Assembly: GCA_038225855.1 (NCBI GenBank)
Contig: JBBRQU010000020.1
Coordinates: 1-64,000, forward strand
Direction of reading: 5' to 3'
DNA length: 64,000 nt
Origin: CAHJXF01 sp038225855
Lineage (GTDB): Bacteria > Pseudomonadota > Gammaproteobacteria > Burkholderiales > Burkholderiaceae_D
The position numbers and the translations under genes are program-made. The notes under the pieces were generated by a model. That model was not told the origin of the DNA, did no database searches, and worked only from the letters and a program-made list of their open reading frames with translations. Shown one piece after another: positions 25,992 through 33,091 of this stretch (position 1 is its first letter; each line of letters starts with the position of its first letter).

Positions 25992-26894
25992 ATGAGCGGC
26001 CCAGCAGTGGCGAACGCAGCCACACAAGTTCCCACCACCTCGCATCACGGCGGTCCTTTGCGTTACTTCGTCCCGAACCCTTCGTTCTGGCCGATGCTGA
26101 CTGGAACAGCGATGCTGTTCACCATGCTCGGCGCTGCGGGCTGGGTCAACGGGCAACCGTGGGGGCCGTACGTCAATCTCGCCGGCATCCTCGGCGTGCT
26201 CGTGATCCTCTATCGCTGGTTCGGCGACGCCATCGGCGAGTCGGAAGGCGCCAAGTACAACGGCAGCGTCGACGGCTCGTTTCGATGGAGCATGAGCTGG
26301 TTCATCTTCTCCGAAGTGATGTTCTTCGGCGCCTTCTTCGGCGCCCTGTTCTATGCGCGCGTGATCTCGATGCCTGAGTTGTCGTCGCTCGACGCGCGCG
26401 TGCTGTGGCCCGACTTCGCGGGCAAGTGGCCGAGCATCGGTCCGGCGGGTTCGATCGAGTCGTTCACGCCGATGACGCCGTTCTGGATCCCTACCATCAA
26501 CACGGCGCTGCTGCTCTCGTCGGGCGTGACGATCACGATCGCGCACCACGCGCTGCGCCACGGAGCGCGCGCGAAGACCGCCCTGTGGCTGTTTCTCACG
26601 ATCGCACTCGGCGCGACCTTTCTCGGATTTCAGATCTACGAATACGGTCACGCGTATTCGGAACTCAACCTCAAGCTGACGTCGGGCATCTACGGATCGA
26701 CCTTCTTCATGCTGACCGGCTTTCACGGGTTTCACGTCACGCTGGGCGCGTTGATGTTGTCGGTGATTTTGTTTCGCATCATCCGCGGCGACTTCAAACC
26801 CGACAGCCATTTCGGCTTCGAAGGCGCGTCATGGTACTGGCACTTCGTCGACGTCGTGTGGCTTGGACTCTACGTCGTCGTCTATTGGCTCTGA
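25992..26894 (+). CDS. coxC: Cytochrome c oxidase subunit III
   Basis: Subunit III stabilises subunit I and the oxygen channel. The 300 residues have the seven-helix pattern of the long form. HHGGPLRYFVPNPSFWPM lies near the N-terminus, FRWSMSWFIFSEVMFFGAFF and the conserved Glu follow, and then QIYEYGHAYSELNLKLTSGIYGSTFFMLTGFHGFHVTLG. The C-terminus is SWYWHFVDVVWLGLYVVVYW. A GCGGAGAAATCG ribosome-binding region precedes the ATG. It ends just before a strong terminator. Confidence 0.97.
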   Translation: MSGPAVANAATQVPTTSHHGGPLRYFVPNPSFWPMLTGTAMLFTMLGAAGWVNGQPWGPYVNLAGILGVLVILYRWFGDAIGESEGAKYNGSVDGSFRWSMSWFIFSEVMFFGAFFGALFYARVISMPELSSLDARVLWPDFAGKWPSIGPAGSIESFTPMTPFWIPTINTALLLSSGVTITIAHHALRHGARAKTALWLFLTIALGATFLGFQIYEYGHAYSELNLKLTSGIYGSTFFMLTGFHGFHVTLGALMLSVILFRIIRGDFKPDSHFGFEGASWYWHFVDVVWLGLYVVVYWL

Positions 26895-26909
26895 CCGGCA
26901 GACGAAAGC

Positions 26910-26938
26910 AAAACGCCGCGAAGTGCGGCGTTTTTTTT
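26910..26938 (+). terminator. Intrinsic terminator after coxC
   Basis: CGCCGC (26914-26919) pairs with GCGGCG (26925-26930) around a five-base loop, extended by AAAA/TTTT, and is followed by eight T residues (26931-26938). The A-run on the other side gives only weak termination for the convergent minus-strand gene. It splits the oxidase structural genes from the SURF1-heme A synthesis genes. Confidence 0.88.
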
Positions 26939-26985
26939 GTGGGTCGAACGATTCGCTTGTCGCGAGGTCTTTCGATGCGTATGAG

Positions 26986-27186
26986 CTACCTGATGCCCGT
27001 CGGCGCTATCCATCCGAGCTTGTAGGCCAGGAGGATCAAGAGGAATAGCGCGATCGAAAAGCCGACGCGCATCGCCAGGGCAGTCACGGTTCGATCGCTC
27101 TTGCCTTTGTCCTTCATCAGGAAGACCAGCGCGGACGCGAGACTTCCGATGATCAGGATAAATGCAACGATGACGACGTAACGCAT
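26986..27186 (-). CDS. Small twin-transmembrane protein (DUF2909-like)
   Basis: The 66-residue product is almost entirely two membrane helices (VVIVAFILIIGSLASALVFLM and GFSIALFLLILLAYKLGWI) joined by a short charged loop KDKGKSDRTVTALAMR. This matches the DUF2909/twin-transmembrane proteins found between coxC and SURF1 in many betaproteobacteria. It is on the opposite strand from the cox genes. Function is unknown; a link to oxidase biogenesis is inferred from conserved context. Confidence 0.78.
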   Translation of the reverse strand: MRYVVIVAFILIIGSLASALVFLMKDKGKSDRTVTALAMRVGFSIALFLLILLAYKLGWIAPTGIR

Positions 27187-27258
27187 GCGGCGATTATTTC
27201 ACACGCTTTACGGCGCTCGATCTTGCAGTGCCGGGGTGGGCATGTTGGCGGGAATGTC

Positions 27259-28023
27259 GTGAAGATTACACGGCGTGTAGCGTTCGCTGTGATCGCGGGA
27301 GCGCTTGCGATCGCAGGGGTAAGTGCGCTCGGGTTCTGGCAACTGCGGCGCGCCGCGGACAAGGAAGTCATTCAACGCGACATGGAACAATCCGCTCGTG
27401 CGACGCCCGAGATGCCCGACGCCGCGGCGCTCTCGCATCCCGAAACCTTGATCCACAAGCACCTCCGTTTTCAGGGGCGCTGGCTTCCCGATCGCGCGGT
27501 CTATCTGGACAATCGCCCGCAGGCGGGACGCGCGGGTTTTTACCTGCTGATGCCTTTGCATATGGAGGAGCCAAGGCCGGTCGACGTGATCGTCAATCGC
27601 GGATGGTTGCCGCGCGACGTCAACGACCGCACGCGGATTGCGCCACACCGCACCCCGAGCGACGTGGTCACCATCAGTGGCGTGGCGTTGGCCGACGAAC
27701 CGCACCTGCTGGAGCTGGCGGCGCAACCCGATCGAAAGCTTGGAGGCATCTGGCAGAATTTCGACTTCGACGCCTTTGCTCGCGCGAGCGGCCGCGAGCC
27801 TTTGCGCATCGTCGTCAGACAGGACCGTGCCAACGACGAAGCGGGCAGCCACGCCGATGGCCTCGAGCGCGACTGGCCCGATCGCGGCGGGGTTTTGCAA
27901 GCCCAGATCGATCGCCATCACGGCTATGCCTTTCAGTGGTTCGCTCTTGCCGCAACGCTGATGGCATTGCTGACCTATCAACTCATTCGATTCATGAAGC
28001 ATGCTCGCAAACGCTCAGTCTGA
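27259..28023 (+). CDS. SURF1 family cytochrome oxidase biogenesis protein
   Basis: SURF1 helps insert heme A into subunit I. From GTG 27259 (254 residues) there is an N-terminal helix (FAVIAGALAIAGVSALGFWQLRRA) carrying the GFWQLRR motif. The periplasmic domain has FQGRWLPDRAVYLDNRPQAGRAGFYLLMP and VNRGWLPRD. The C-terminal helix has HHGYAFQWFALAATLMALLTY. Upstream GGCGGGA is a reasonable ribosome-binding site; a TTG at 27223 is an unlikely alternative. The end overlaps the next gene by 23 bases. Confidence 0.93.
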   Translation: MKITRRVAFAVIAGALAIAGVSALGFWQLRRAADKEVIQRDMEQSARATPEMPDAAALSHPETLIHKHLRFQGRWLPDRAVYLDNRPQAGRAGFYLLMPLHMEEPRPVDVIVNRGWLPRDVNDRTRIAPHRTPSDVVTISGVALADEPHLLELAAQPDRKLGGIWQNFDFDAFARASGREPLRIVVRQDRANDEAGSHADGLERDWPDRGGVLQAQIDRHHGYAFQWFALAATLMALLTYQLIRFMKHARKRSV

Positions 28024-28612
28024 TGCCGGGCGCCGTCGCGGCCGCTGGAAGCTCTATGTGGTCATCGCAATTTGCGCAGCGCCGGTGATTGCGTCCTACC
28101 TCGTCTACTACTTCGTGCGGCCCGACGGACGCAGCAACTACGGCGCATTGATCGACCCGCAGCGCCCGATGCCGACGCTGCATCTGACGACGCTCGATGG
28201 TCGCGGAGTCGACGGCGCTTCGTTGCGTGGCAAGTGGTTGATGGTGATGGTGGCGGGAGGCGGTTGTCCGCGCGTATGCCAGGACAAGCTCTACCACTTG
28301 CGTCAGGTCCGCCTGACGACCGGCAAGGATCGTGATCGCGTGGTGCGCGTGTGGCTGATACCGGGCGACGCGCCGCTGTCGACGATACTGATTCGCGAGT
28401 ACGACGGAACCGCGATGCTGCGTGTCGATCCGAAGGAGATCGCGCCGTGGCTGGGCGGAGGTGCGGTCGCACCGAATTCCGCGGACTACGCGGATCACCT
28501 CTATGTGGTCGATCCCCTGGGCAATCTGATGATGCGTTTTCCGGTCGATGCCGATCCCAACAAGATCAAGCGCGATCTCGCGAAACTCTTGCGCGCGTCG
28601 AGCGTCGGCTGA
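28001..28612 (+). CDS. Membrane-anchored SCO/thioredoxin-fold protein of the cox cluster
   Basis: The 203 residues have an N-terminal membrane anchor (about 18-39) and a thioredoxin-like domain with MPTLHLTTLDGRGVDGASLRGKW. A Cys-x3-Cys pair lies in GGGCPRVCQ (Cys89, Cys93), the same spacing as the copper site of SCO proteins. A later His (YADHLYVVDPLGNLMMRFP) could be the third ligand. It sits between SURF1 and ctaA, as in other betaproteobacteria, so copper or thiol chemistry for CuA is plausible. A true sco gene follows ctaB, so this may be a paralogue with a different task. Confidence 0.8.
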   Translation: MLANAQSDAGRRRGRWKLYVVIAICAAPVIASYLVYYFVRPDGRSNYGALIDPQRPMPTLHLTTLDGRGVDGASLRGKWLMVMVAGGGCPRVCQDKLYHLRQVRLTTGKDRDRVVRVWLIPGDAPLSTILIREYDGTAMLRVDPKEIAPWLGGGAVAPNSADYADHLYVVDPLGNLMMRFPVDADPNKIKRDLAKLLRASSVG

Positions 28613-29848
28613 ATGGCAATGGATGCGTTCGCTCTGTTGCTCCTCGCGTTCAAGGGCGTCGCGATCGCGTCGTTGCCGGTCGCGTTGATCTGGATCGCCC
28701 GCGCGCCGCGCGAGCAGGGCGATCGTCTGCGGCGGCTGGCATGGGCGACGGCTTTCTTCACCTTCGACCTGATTCTCTTCGGCGGCTTCACACGGCTTAC
28801 CGATTCCGGCCTGGGATGCCCCGACTGGCCGGGCTGCTATGCCAAGGCCAATCCCTTCATGGCCGCGAGCGACATTCATGCAGCCGAAGCTGCGATGCCG
28901 ACCGGTCCGGTGACGATGAACAAGGCGTGGATCGAGATGATCCATCGCTATCTCGCGATGGCGGTCGGGGTGTTGATCATCACGATGCTGGCAGCGAGCC
29001 TGGTGCGTATGCGCCGTGCGGCGAAGGCTGGGGAAAGCGGCACGCCACCGATGCGTTCCGCCTTTCCCGGCCTCGTCGCATGCATGCTCGCACTCGTGAT
29101 CCTGCAGGGAGCGTTCGGCGCATGGACCGTCACGCAGAGACTGCAACCCATCTTCGTCACGACGCATCTGCTGCTCGGTCTCGCGTTGCTCGCGATGCTG
29201 GTCTGGCATGCGTTGCGCTTCGAGAGCGGCTCTCGTGCGAACGCGCTCACCGACACACTCACCAACGGGACCATCGCGACGACGACGCGAAGACTGCGCG
29301 TGCTCGCATGTGCGGGCGCGGGCGTGCTCACGATGCAGATCGCTCTCGGAGGATGGGTCAGCGCGAACTATGCGGTGCTCGCCTGCACCGATTTCCCCAT
29401 GTGCCGGGGCATGTGGTTTCCGCCGATGGACCTCGCGAATGGTTTCCATTTGTGGCGCGAACTCGGCAAGACGGCACAGGGCGGCACTCTCTCGATGGAA
29501 GCATTAACTGCGATCCATTGGGTTCATCGCAGCTTCGCGTGGCTGGTCTTCATCGTGCTGGGCGCACTCGCGTGGCGCGTGAGGCGCGTGCCGTCTCTGA
29601 CGCGTTCGGCTATCTTGCTCGCCGGGTTGCTCGCATTGCAGTTCGCAAGCGGTCTGGTCAACGTCGTGTTCGCATGGCCGCTGGCGGCTGCAGTACTGCA
29701 CAACGCCGGCGCTGCGGGACTGGTGGCCTGCCTCGTCGTGATAAATTACCGCCTCTCCGTACTGTCACGCCTCGATCGAGCCGCGGCCTCCGATGTTTAC
29801 CTGCGCGCCAACGCGCGAGAAGCGCTGATCGAACGGACCGCGACGTAG
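28613..29848 (+). CDS. ctaA: Heme A synthase (COX15/CtaA)
   Basis: CtaA oxidises the C8 methyl of heme O to a formyl group, making heme A. The 411 residues have eight predicted helices in two four-helix halves. Diagnostic motifs are GGFTRLTDSGLGCPDWPGCYAK, WIEMIHRYLAM, LQGAFGAWTVTQRLQP, ALGGWVSANYAVLACTDFPMC and IHWVHRSFAW, which supply the histidine ligands and paired cysteines. The ATG directly follows the previous stop. It works with ctaB immediately downstream. Confidence 0.95.
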   Translation: MAMDAFALLLLAFKGVAIASLPVALIWIARAPREQGDRLRRLAWATAFFTFDLILFGGFTRLTDSGLGCPDWPGCYAKANPFMAASDIHAAEAAMPTGPVTMNKAWIEMIHRYLAMAVGVLIITMLAASLVRMRRAAKAGESGTPPMRSAFPGLVACMLALVILQGAFGAWTVTQRLQPIFVTTHLLLGLALLAMLVWHALRFESGSRANALTDTLTNGTIATTTRRLRVLACAGAGVLTMQIALGGWVSANYAVLACTDFPMCRGMWFPPMDLANGFHLWRELGKTAQGGTLSMEALTAIHWVHRSFAWLVFIVLGALAWRVRRVPSLTRSAILLAGLLALQFASGLVNVVFAWPLAAAVLHNAGAAGLVACLVVINYRLSVLSRLDRAAASDVYLRANAREALIERTAT

Positions 29849-29883
29849 TTCTCGCGGCGCCCCATCGTCCATCGATCGATCCC

Positions 29884-30786
29884 ATGCAACATGCTGTTGA
29901 AGCCCCAATCGCTCGCAAGCTCGTGCAGTACTACGCGCTGACCAAGCCGCGCGTCACGCAACTGGCGGTGTTCTGCGCGGTGATCGGCATGTTCCTCGCG
30001 GTGCCGCGCTTGCCTCCTCTCGACAAGTTGCTCGCTGCAACCATCGGCATCTGGTTGCTCGCGGGCGCGGCCTTCGCAGTCAATTGTCTGGTCGAGCGCG
30101 AACTCGATGCGCGCATGGCGCGCACGGCGCGGCGCGCATCGGCGTCGGGCGAATTGTCGGCATTTGAAATACTGCTGGGCTCGGGTCTGCTCGGCGGCGC
30201 CGGCATGCTGGTGCTCTTGAAGTTCGTCAACCCGCTGACGATGTGGCTCACGTTCGCGACCTTCGTCGGCTACGCGGTCGTGTACACGATGCTGCTCAAG
30301 CCGATGACGCCGCAGAACATCGTGATCGGCGGCGCATCGGGCGCGATGCCTCCGGCGCTGGGATGGGCCGCGATGGCCGATCAGGTGCCCGCGCAGGCGT
30401 GGGTGCTGGTGTTGATCATCTTCGTGTGGACGCCCCCGCACTTCTGGGCGCTCGCGCTCTATCGGACCGAGGACTTCCGCAAGTCGGGACTGCCGATGCT
30501 GCCGATCACGCATGGCTCGCGGTACACGCGGCTTCACATCCTGCTCTATACCGTGGCGCTCGTCGGGACTACGTTGTTGCCCTTCGCGTTGCGCATGAGC
30601 GGGTGGCCGTATCTGGTCGCGGCGCTGGTGCTCGGCGCGCAGTTCCTGCGGCTGTCGTGGTCGATCTGGCGCGCGCCCTCTGAGCAGGAAGCCAACAAGC
30701 ACGCGCGCCGCACTTTCAGATATTCGATCCTCTACCTGGCGTTGCTCTTCGCTGCCCTGCTGATCGATCATTACCTGGTCGCGTGA
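29884..30786 (+). CDS. ctaB: Protoheme IX farnesyltransferase (heme O synthase)
   Basis: CtaB adds a farnesyl group to heme B to make heme O, the substrate of CtaA. From ATG 29884 the product has 300 residues and about nine membrane helices. The opening YYALTKPRVTQLAVFCAVIGM is typical. The first prenyl-diphosphate motif reads NCLVERELDARMART, with Glu in place of the usual first Asp. The second region is WTPPHFWALALYRTEDF. Its stop overlaps the sco start codon (GTGA). Confidence 0.95.
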   Translation: MQHAVEAPIARKLVQYYALTKPRVTQLAVFCAVIGMFLAVPRLPPLDKLLAATIGIWLLAGAAFAVNCLVERELDARMARTARRASASGELSAFEILLGSGLLGGAGMLVLLKFVNPLTMWLTFATFVGYAVVYTMLLKPMTPQNIVIGGASGAMPPALGWAAMADQVPAQAWVLVLIIFVWTPPHFWALALYRTEDFRKSGLPMLPITHGSRYTRLHILLYTVALVGTTLLPFALRMSGWPYLVAALVLGAQFLRLSWSIWRAPSEQEANKHARRTFRYSILYLALLFAALLIDHYLVA

Positions 30787-31409
30787 GCGCGATGCGTCGA
30801 GAATCTTCGTTGCGGTCTCCCCTGATCCTGCCCCGGTTGAAGGCGCTGGCCGTCGTGACGATGGTTTGCGCGCTCGCCGCGTGCGGGCCGAGCAAGCCGC
30901 AGTTCGAAGGTGTCGACATTACGGGCGCCAACTACGCCCACGACTTCCATCTGATCGACGCCGGCGGAAAGCCGCGCAGCCTCGCGGACTATCGCGGCAA
31001 AGAGGTCGTACTGTTCTTCGGGTACACGCAATGCCCCGACGTCTGTCCCACGACGATGGCCGACTTGAAGACCGTCATGCAGATCCTCGGCCCTGATGCC
31101 GATCGCGTGCAAGTGTTGTTCGTCACCCTCGACCCCGAACGCGACAAGCCCGCGTTGCTCGCGCAATACGTGCCCGCCTTCGACCCGCGCTTCGTCGGTC
31201 TCTTTGCCGATGAGGCGACCACGGCGCAGACCGCAAAAGAGTTCAAGGTCTTTTATCAACGCGTGCCCGGCCCGACGCCGACCTCGTATACCTTCGATCA
31301 CACGGCCGGGACCTACGTGTTCGATACGAATGGGCGGATTCGCCTCTTCCTGCGTCAAGGCCAGAGCGCCAGCTCGATCGCCCACGATCTCAAGCAGCTC
31401 CTCTCGTAA
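30783..31409 (+). CDS. sco: SCO1/SenC copper chaperone lipoprotein
   Basis: SCO proteins pass copper to the CuA site of subunit II. The frame starts at GTG 30783, overlapping ctaB. The 208 residues show a lipoprotein signal with lipobox LAAC (Cys34). The thioredoxin-like domain carries the copper pair Cys84-Pro-Asp-Val-Cys88 in FFGYTQCPDVCPTTMADL and the ligand His in TFDHTAGTYVFD. VLFVTLDPERDKPALL is another family stretch. It is the last gene of the oxidase cluster. Confidence 0.95.
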   Translation: MSAMRRESSLRSPLILPRLKALAVVTMVCALAACGPSKPQFEGVDITGANYAHDFHLIDAGGKPRSLADYRGKEVVLFFGYTQCPDVCPTTMADLKTVMQILGPDADRVQVLFVTLDPERDKPALLAQYVPAFDPRFVGLFADEATTAQTAKEFKVFYQRVPGPTPTSYTFDHTAGTYVFDTNGRIRLFLRQGQSASSIAHDLKQLLS

Positions 31410-31521
31410 GAGACGCATGCCCGCGCGCAACCTCGGCAGCCTCTTCCCGCGGGTGCCGTCAGCGGGACAAGACCGCTTGCTCGAATAAAATAACGGGTTT
31501 CCCCAAAATCGTGAGTCAGTC

Positions 31522-32613
31522 ATGGCGCTTCGCTGCGGCATCGTCGGCTTGCCCAACGTGGGCAAGTCCACGCTCTTCAATGCACTGACCAGGGCCGGCA
31601 TCGCCGCCGAGAACTATCCGTTCTGCACCATCGAGCCGAACACCGGCGTGGTCGAGGTTCCCGATCCGCGCTTGGGCGAACTGGCCGCAATCGTCGAGCC
31701 CGAGCGGGTCATGCCGGCGATCGTCGAGTTCGTCGATATCGCCGGATTGGTCGCGGGCGCCTCCAAGGGCGAGGGCCTCGGCAACCAGTTCCTCGCGCAC
31801 ATTCGCGAGACCGACGCGATCGTCAATGTCGTCCGCTGCTTCGAGGATCCGAATGTCGTCCACGTCGCGGGCAAGGTCGATCCGGTGGCCGACATCGAAG
31901 TCATTCAGACCGAGCTAGCGCTCGCTGACCTGGCGACGGTTGAAAAAGCGGTCCATCGCGTAACCAAGCAAGCCAGAGGGGGCGACAAGGAGGCGGCAAA
32001 GCTGATCACGCTTCTCGGCAAAGTCGAGCCGCAGCTCAATCAGGCGTTGCCAGTCCGCGCGCTCGACTTGACCGCCGAAGAACAGGGGCTGCTCAAGCCG
32101 CTGTGCCTGATCACGGCAAAACCCGCGATGTTCGTCGCCAACGTCGCCGAACATGGCTTCGTCGATAACCCGTTTCTCGATCAACTCACCGCGTACGCAA
32201 AGGCGCAGGGCTCCCCCGTGGTCGCAATTTGTGCCGCGGTCGAAGCCGAGATCGCCGAACTATCCGACGAAGACAAGTCCGTCTTCCTCGAAGACATGGG
32301 CATGACCGAGCCCGGGTTGGATCGACTCATTCACGCGGGCTACGCGCTATTGGGTTTGCAAACCTATTTCACGGCAGGCGTGAAGGAAGTCAGGGCCTGG
32401 ACGGTACGCGTCGGCGCCACGGCGCCTCAGGCGGCAGGCGTGATCCACACCGATTTCGAGCGCGGCTTCATTCGCGCGGAGGTGATCGCCTACCTGGACT
32501 TTATCGCCTGCAAAGGCGAGGCGCGAGCGAAGGAAAAGGGAAAGATGCGGCTCGAAGGGAAGGACTACGTCGTCCGCGATGGGGACGTGATGCACTTCCG
32601 GTTCAACGTTTGA
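31522..32613 (+). CDS. ychF: Redox-regulated ATPase YchF (OLA1 family)
   Basis: YchF is an Obg-related P-loop NTPase that prefers ATP, binds ribosomes and is linked to the oxidative stress response. The 363 residues are of standard length. G1 GIVGLPNVGKSTLFNALT is at the N-terminus, then NYPFCTIEPNTGVV, the G3 region VEFVDIAGLVAGASKGEGLGNQFLAHIRE, and the C-terminal TGS domain with LQTYFTAGVKEVRAWTV and DFERGFIRAEV. It is a single-gene unit preceding the accessory insert; no terminator is obvious on the plus strand. Confidence 0.97.
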   Translation: MALRCGIVGLPNVGKSTLFNALTRAGIAAENYPFCTIEPNTGVVEVPDPRLGELAAIVEPERVMPAIVEFVDIAGLVAGASKGEGLGNQFLAHIRETDAIVNVVRCFEDPNVVHVAGKVDPVADIEVIQTELALADLATVEKAVHRVTKQARGGDKEAAKLITLLGKVEPQLNQALPVRALDLTAEEQGLLKPLCLITAKPAMFVANVAEHGFVDNPFLDQLTAYAKAQGSPVVAICAAVEAEIAELSDEDKSVFLEDMGMTEPGLDRLIHAGYALLGLQTYFTAGVKEVRAWTVRVGATAPQAAGVIHTDFERGFIRAEVIAYLDFIACKGEARAKEKGKMRLEGKDYVVRDGDVMHFRFNV

Positions 32614-32756
32614 GTTCGCAGCTCTCTGAAAACCAGGCCCGAACATTGCGGCATAACAAGAGCCTCAAGTTCCTATTTGGTCTGCCGATGAAACGTCTGC
32701 GGGGGAGTTTGAAGAAAAGGATTAGATAATGGGTAAAAAGCCTAGAGACTATAAGC

Positions 32757-32784
32757 AAAAAACCCACCGCGGGGGCGGTGGGTT
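32757..32784 (-). terminator. Intrinsic terminator of the small peptide unit
   Basis: On the minus strand AACCCACCGC (32784-32775) pairs perfectly with GCGGTGGGTT (32770-32761) around a CCCC loop and continues into TTTT (32760-32757). It lies 36 bases past the stop of the 30-codon frame, so it closes a very short transcript. On the plus strand no T-run follows the stem. Confidence 0.82.
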
Positions 32785-32820
32785 AAATACCAAATAACCT
32801 AACAGGTAAAGTTGAATTGC

Positions 32821-32913
32821 TTAGATGCCATTAATATCAACGCCGCCGCCCACTTCAGCAAGGGCGACATTTCCCATGACAACAACTTCAGTTTCAACGA
32901 TTTGCGTAAACAT
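32821..32913 (-). CDS. Putative 30-residue signalling or secreted peptide precursor
   Basis: Not a recognised family. The frame starts at ATG 32913, eight bases after AGGAA, and ends at TAA. The first part is acidic and Val-rich (MFTQIVETEVVVMGNV); the second is ALAEVGGGVDINGI. If cleaved after Gly24, the hydrophobic residues Met13, Leu18 and Val21 fall at -12, -7 and -4, as in double-glycine leaders. That would release the hexapeptide VDINGI. A good promoter lies upstream and a U-tract terminator downstream, so it is a self-contained unit. It is divergent from a TPR-HD-GYP gene. An internal ATG (residue 13) could give an 18-residue form. An RNA-only role cannot be excluded. Confidence 0.62.
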   Translation of the reverse strand: MFTQIVETEVVVMGNVALAEVGGGVDINGI

Positions 32914-32950
32914 AGGTCGATTTCCTAGGAAGAAATAACACGGTTGATTG

Positions 32951-32979
32951 ATTATATCTAGTCTACAAACCTACGACAA
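32951..32979 (-). promoter_or_regulatory. Promoter of the 30-codon peptide gene
   Basis: Minus-strand TTGTCG (32979-32974) and a perfect TATAAT (32956-32951) are spaced by 17 bases. Transcription would start near 32944, about 30 bases before the ATG, leaving a leader just long enough for the ribosome-binding site. Confidence 0.65.
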
Positions 32980-33038
32980 TAACGGGATTAGCGTGAATAA
33001 ATAAGCTAGCGGGCTGAATGCACACGCTTCCCGGTACA

Positions 33039-33091
33039 GCCGGCAAGGATAATTTTTGCCGGCCGCATCCGAATAATGTCAAAAATTGACA
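33039..33091. promoter_or_regulatory. Two perfect inverted repeats between peptide and HD-GYP genes
   Basis: GCCGGCAA (33039-33046) and TTGCCGGC (33056-33063) form an 8-bp inverted repeat with a nine-base spacer. TGTCAA (33077-33082) and TTGACA (33086-33091) form a 6-bp repeat with an AAA spacer; its right arm is a perfect -35 hexamer for the plus strand, but only a weak -10 candidate (CCAAAT at 33109-33114) follows. They lie between the two divergent genes and could be operators for a regulator acting on both. Confidence 0.5.

Noticed and set aside
32688..32729. Short plus-strand frame MKRLRGSLKKRIR after ychF
   Set aside because: It has only 13 codons with no ribosome-binding site, and lies in the downstream flank of the peptide terminator.
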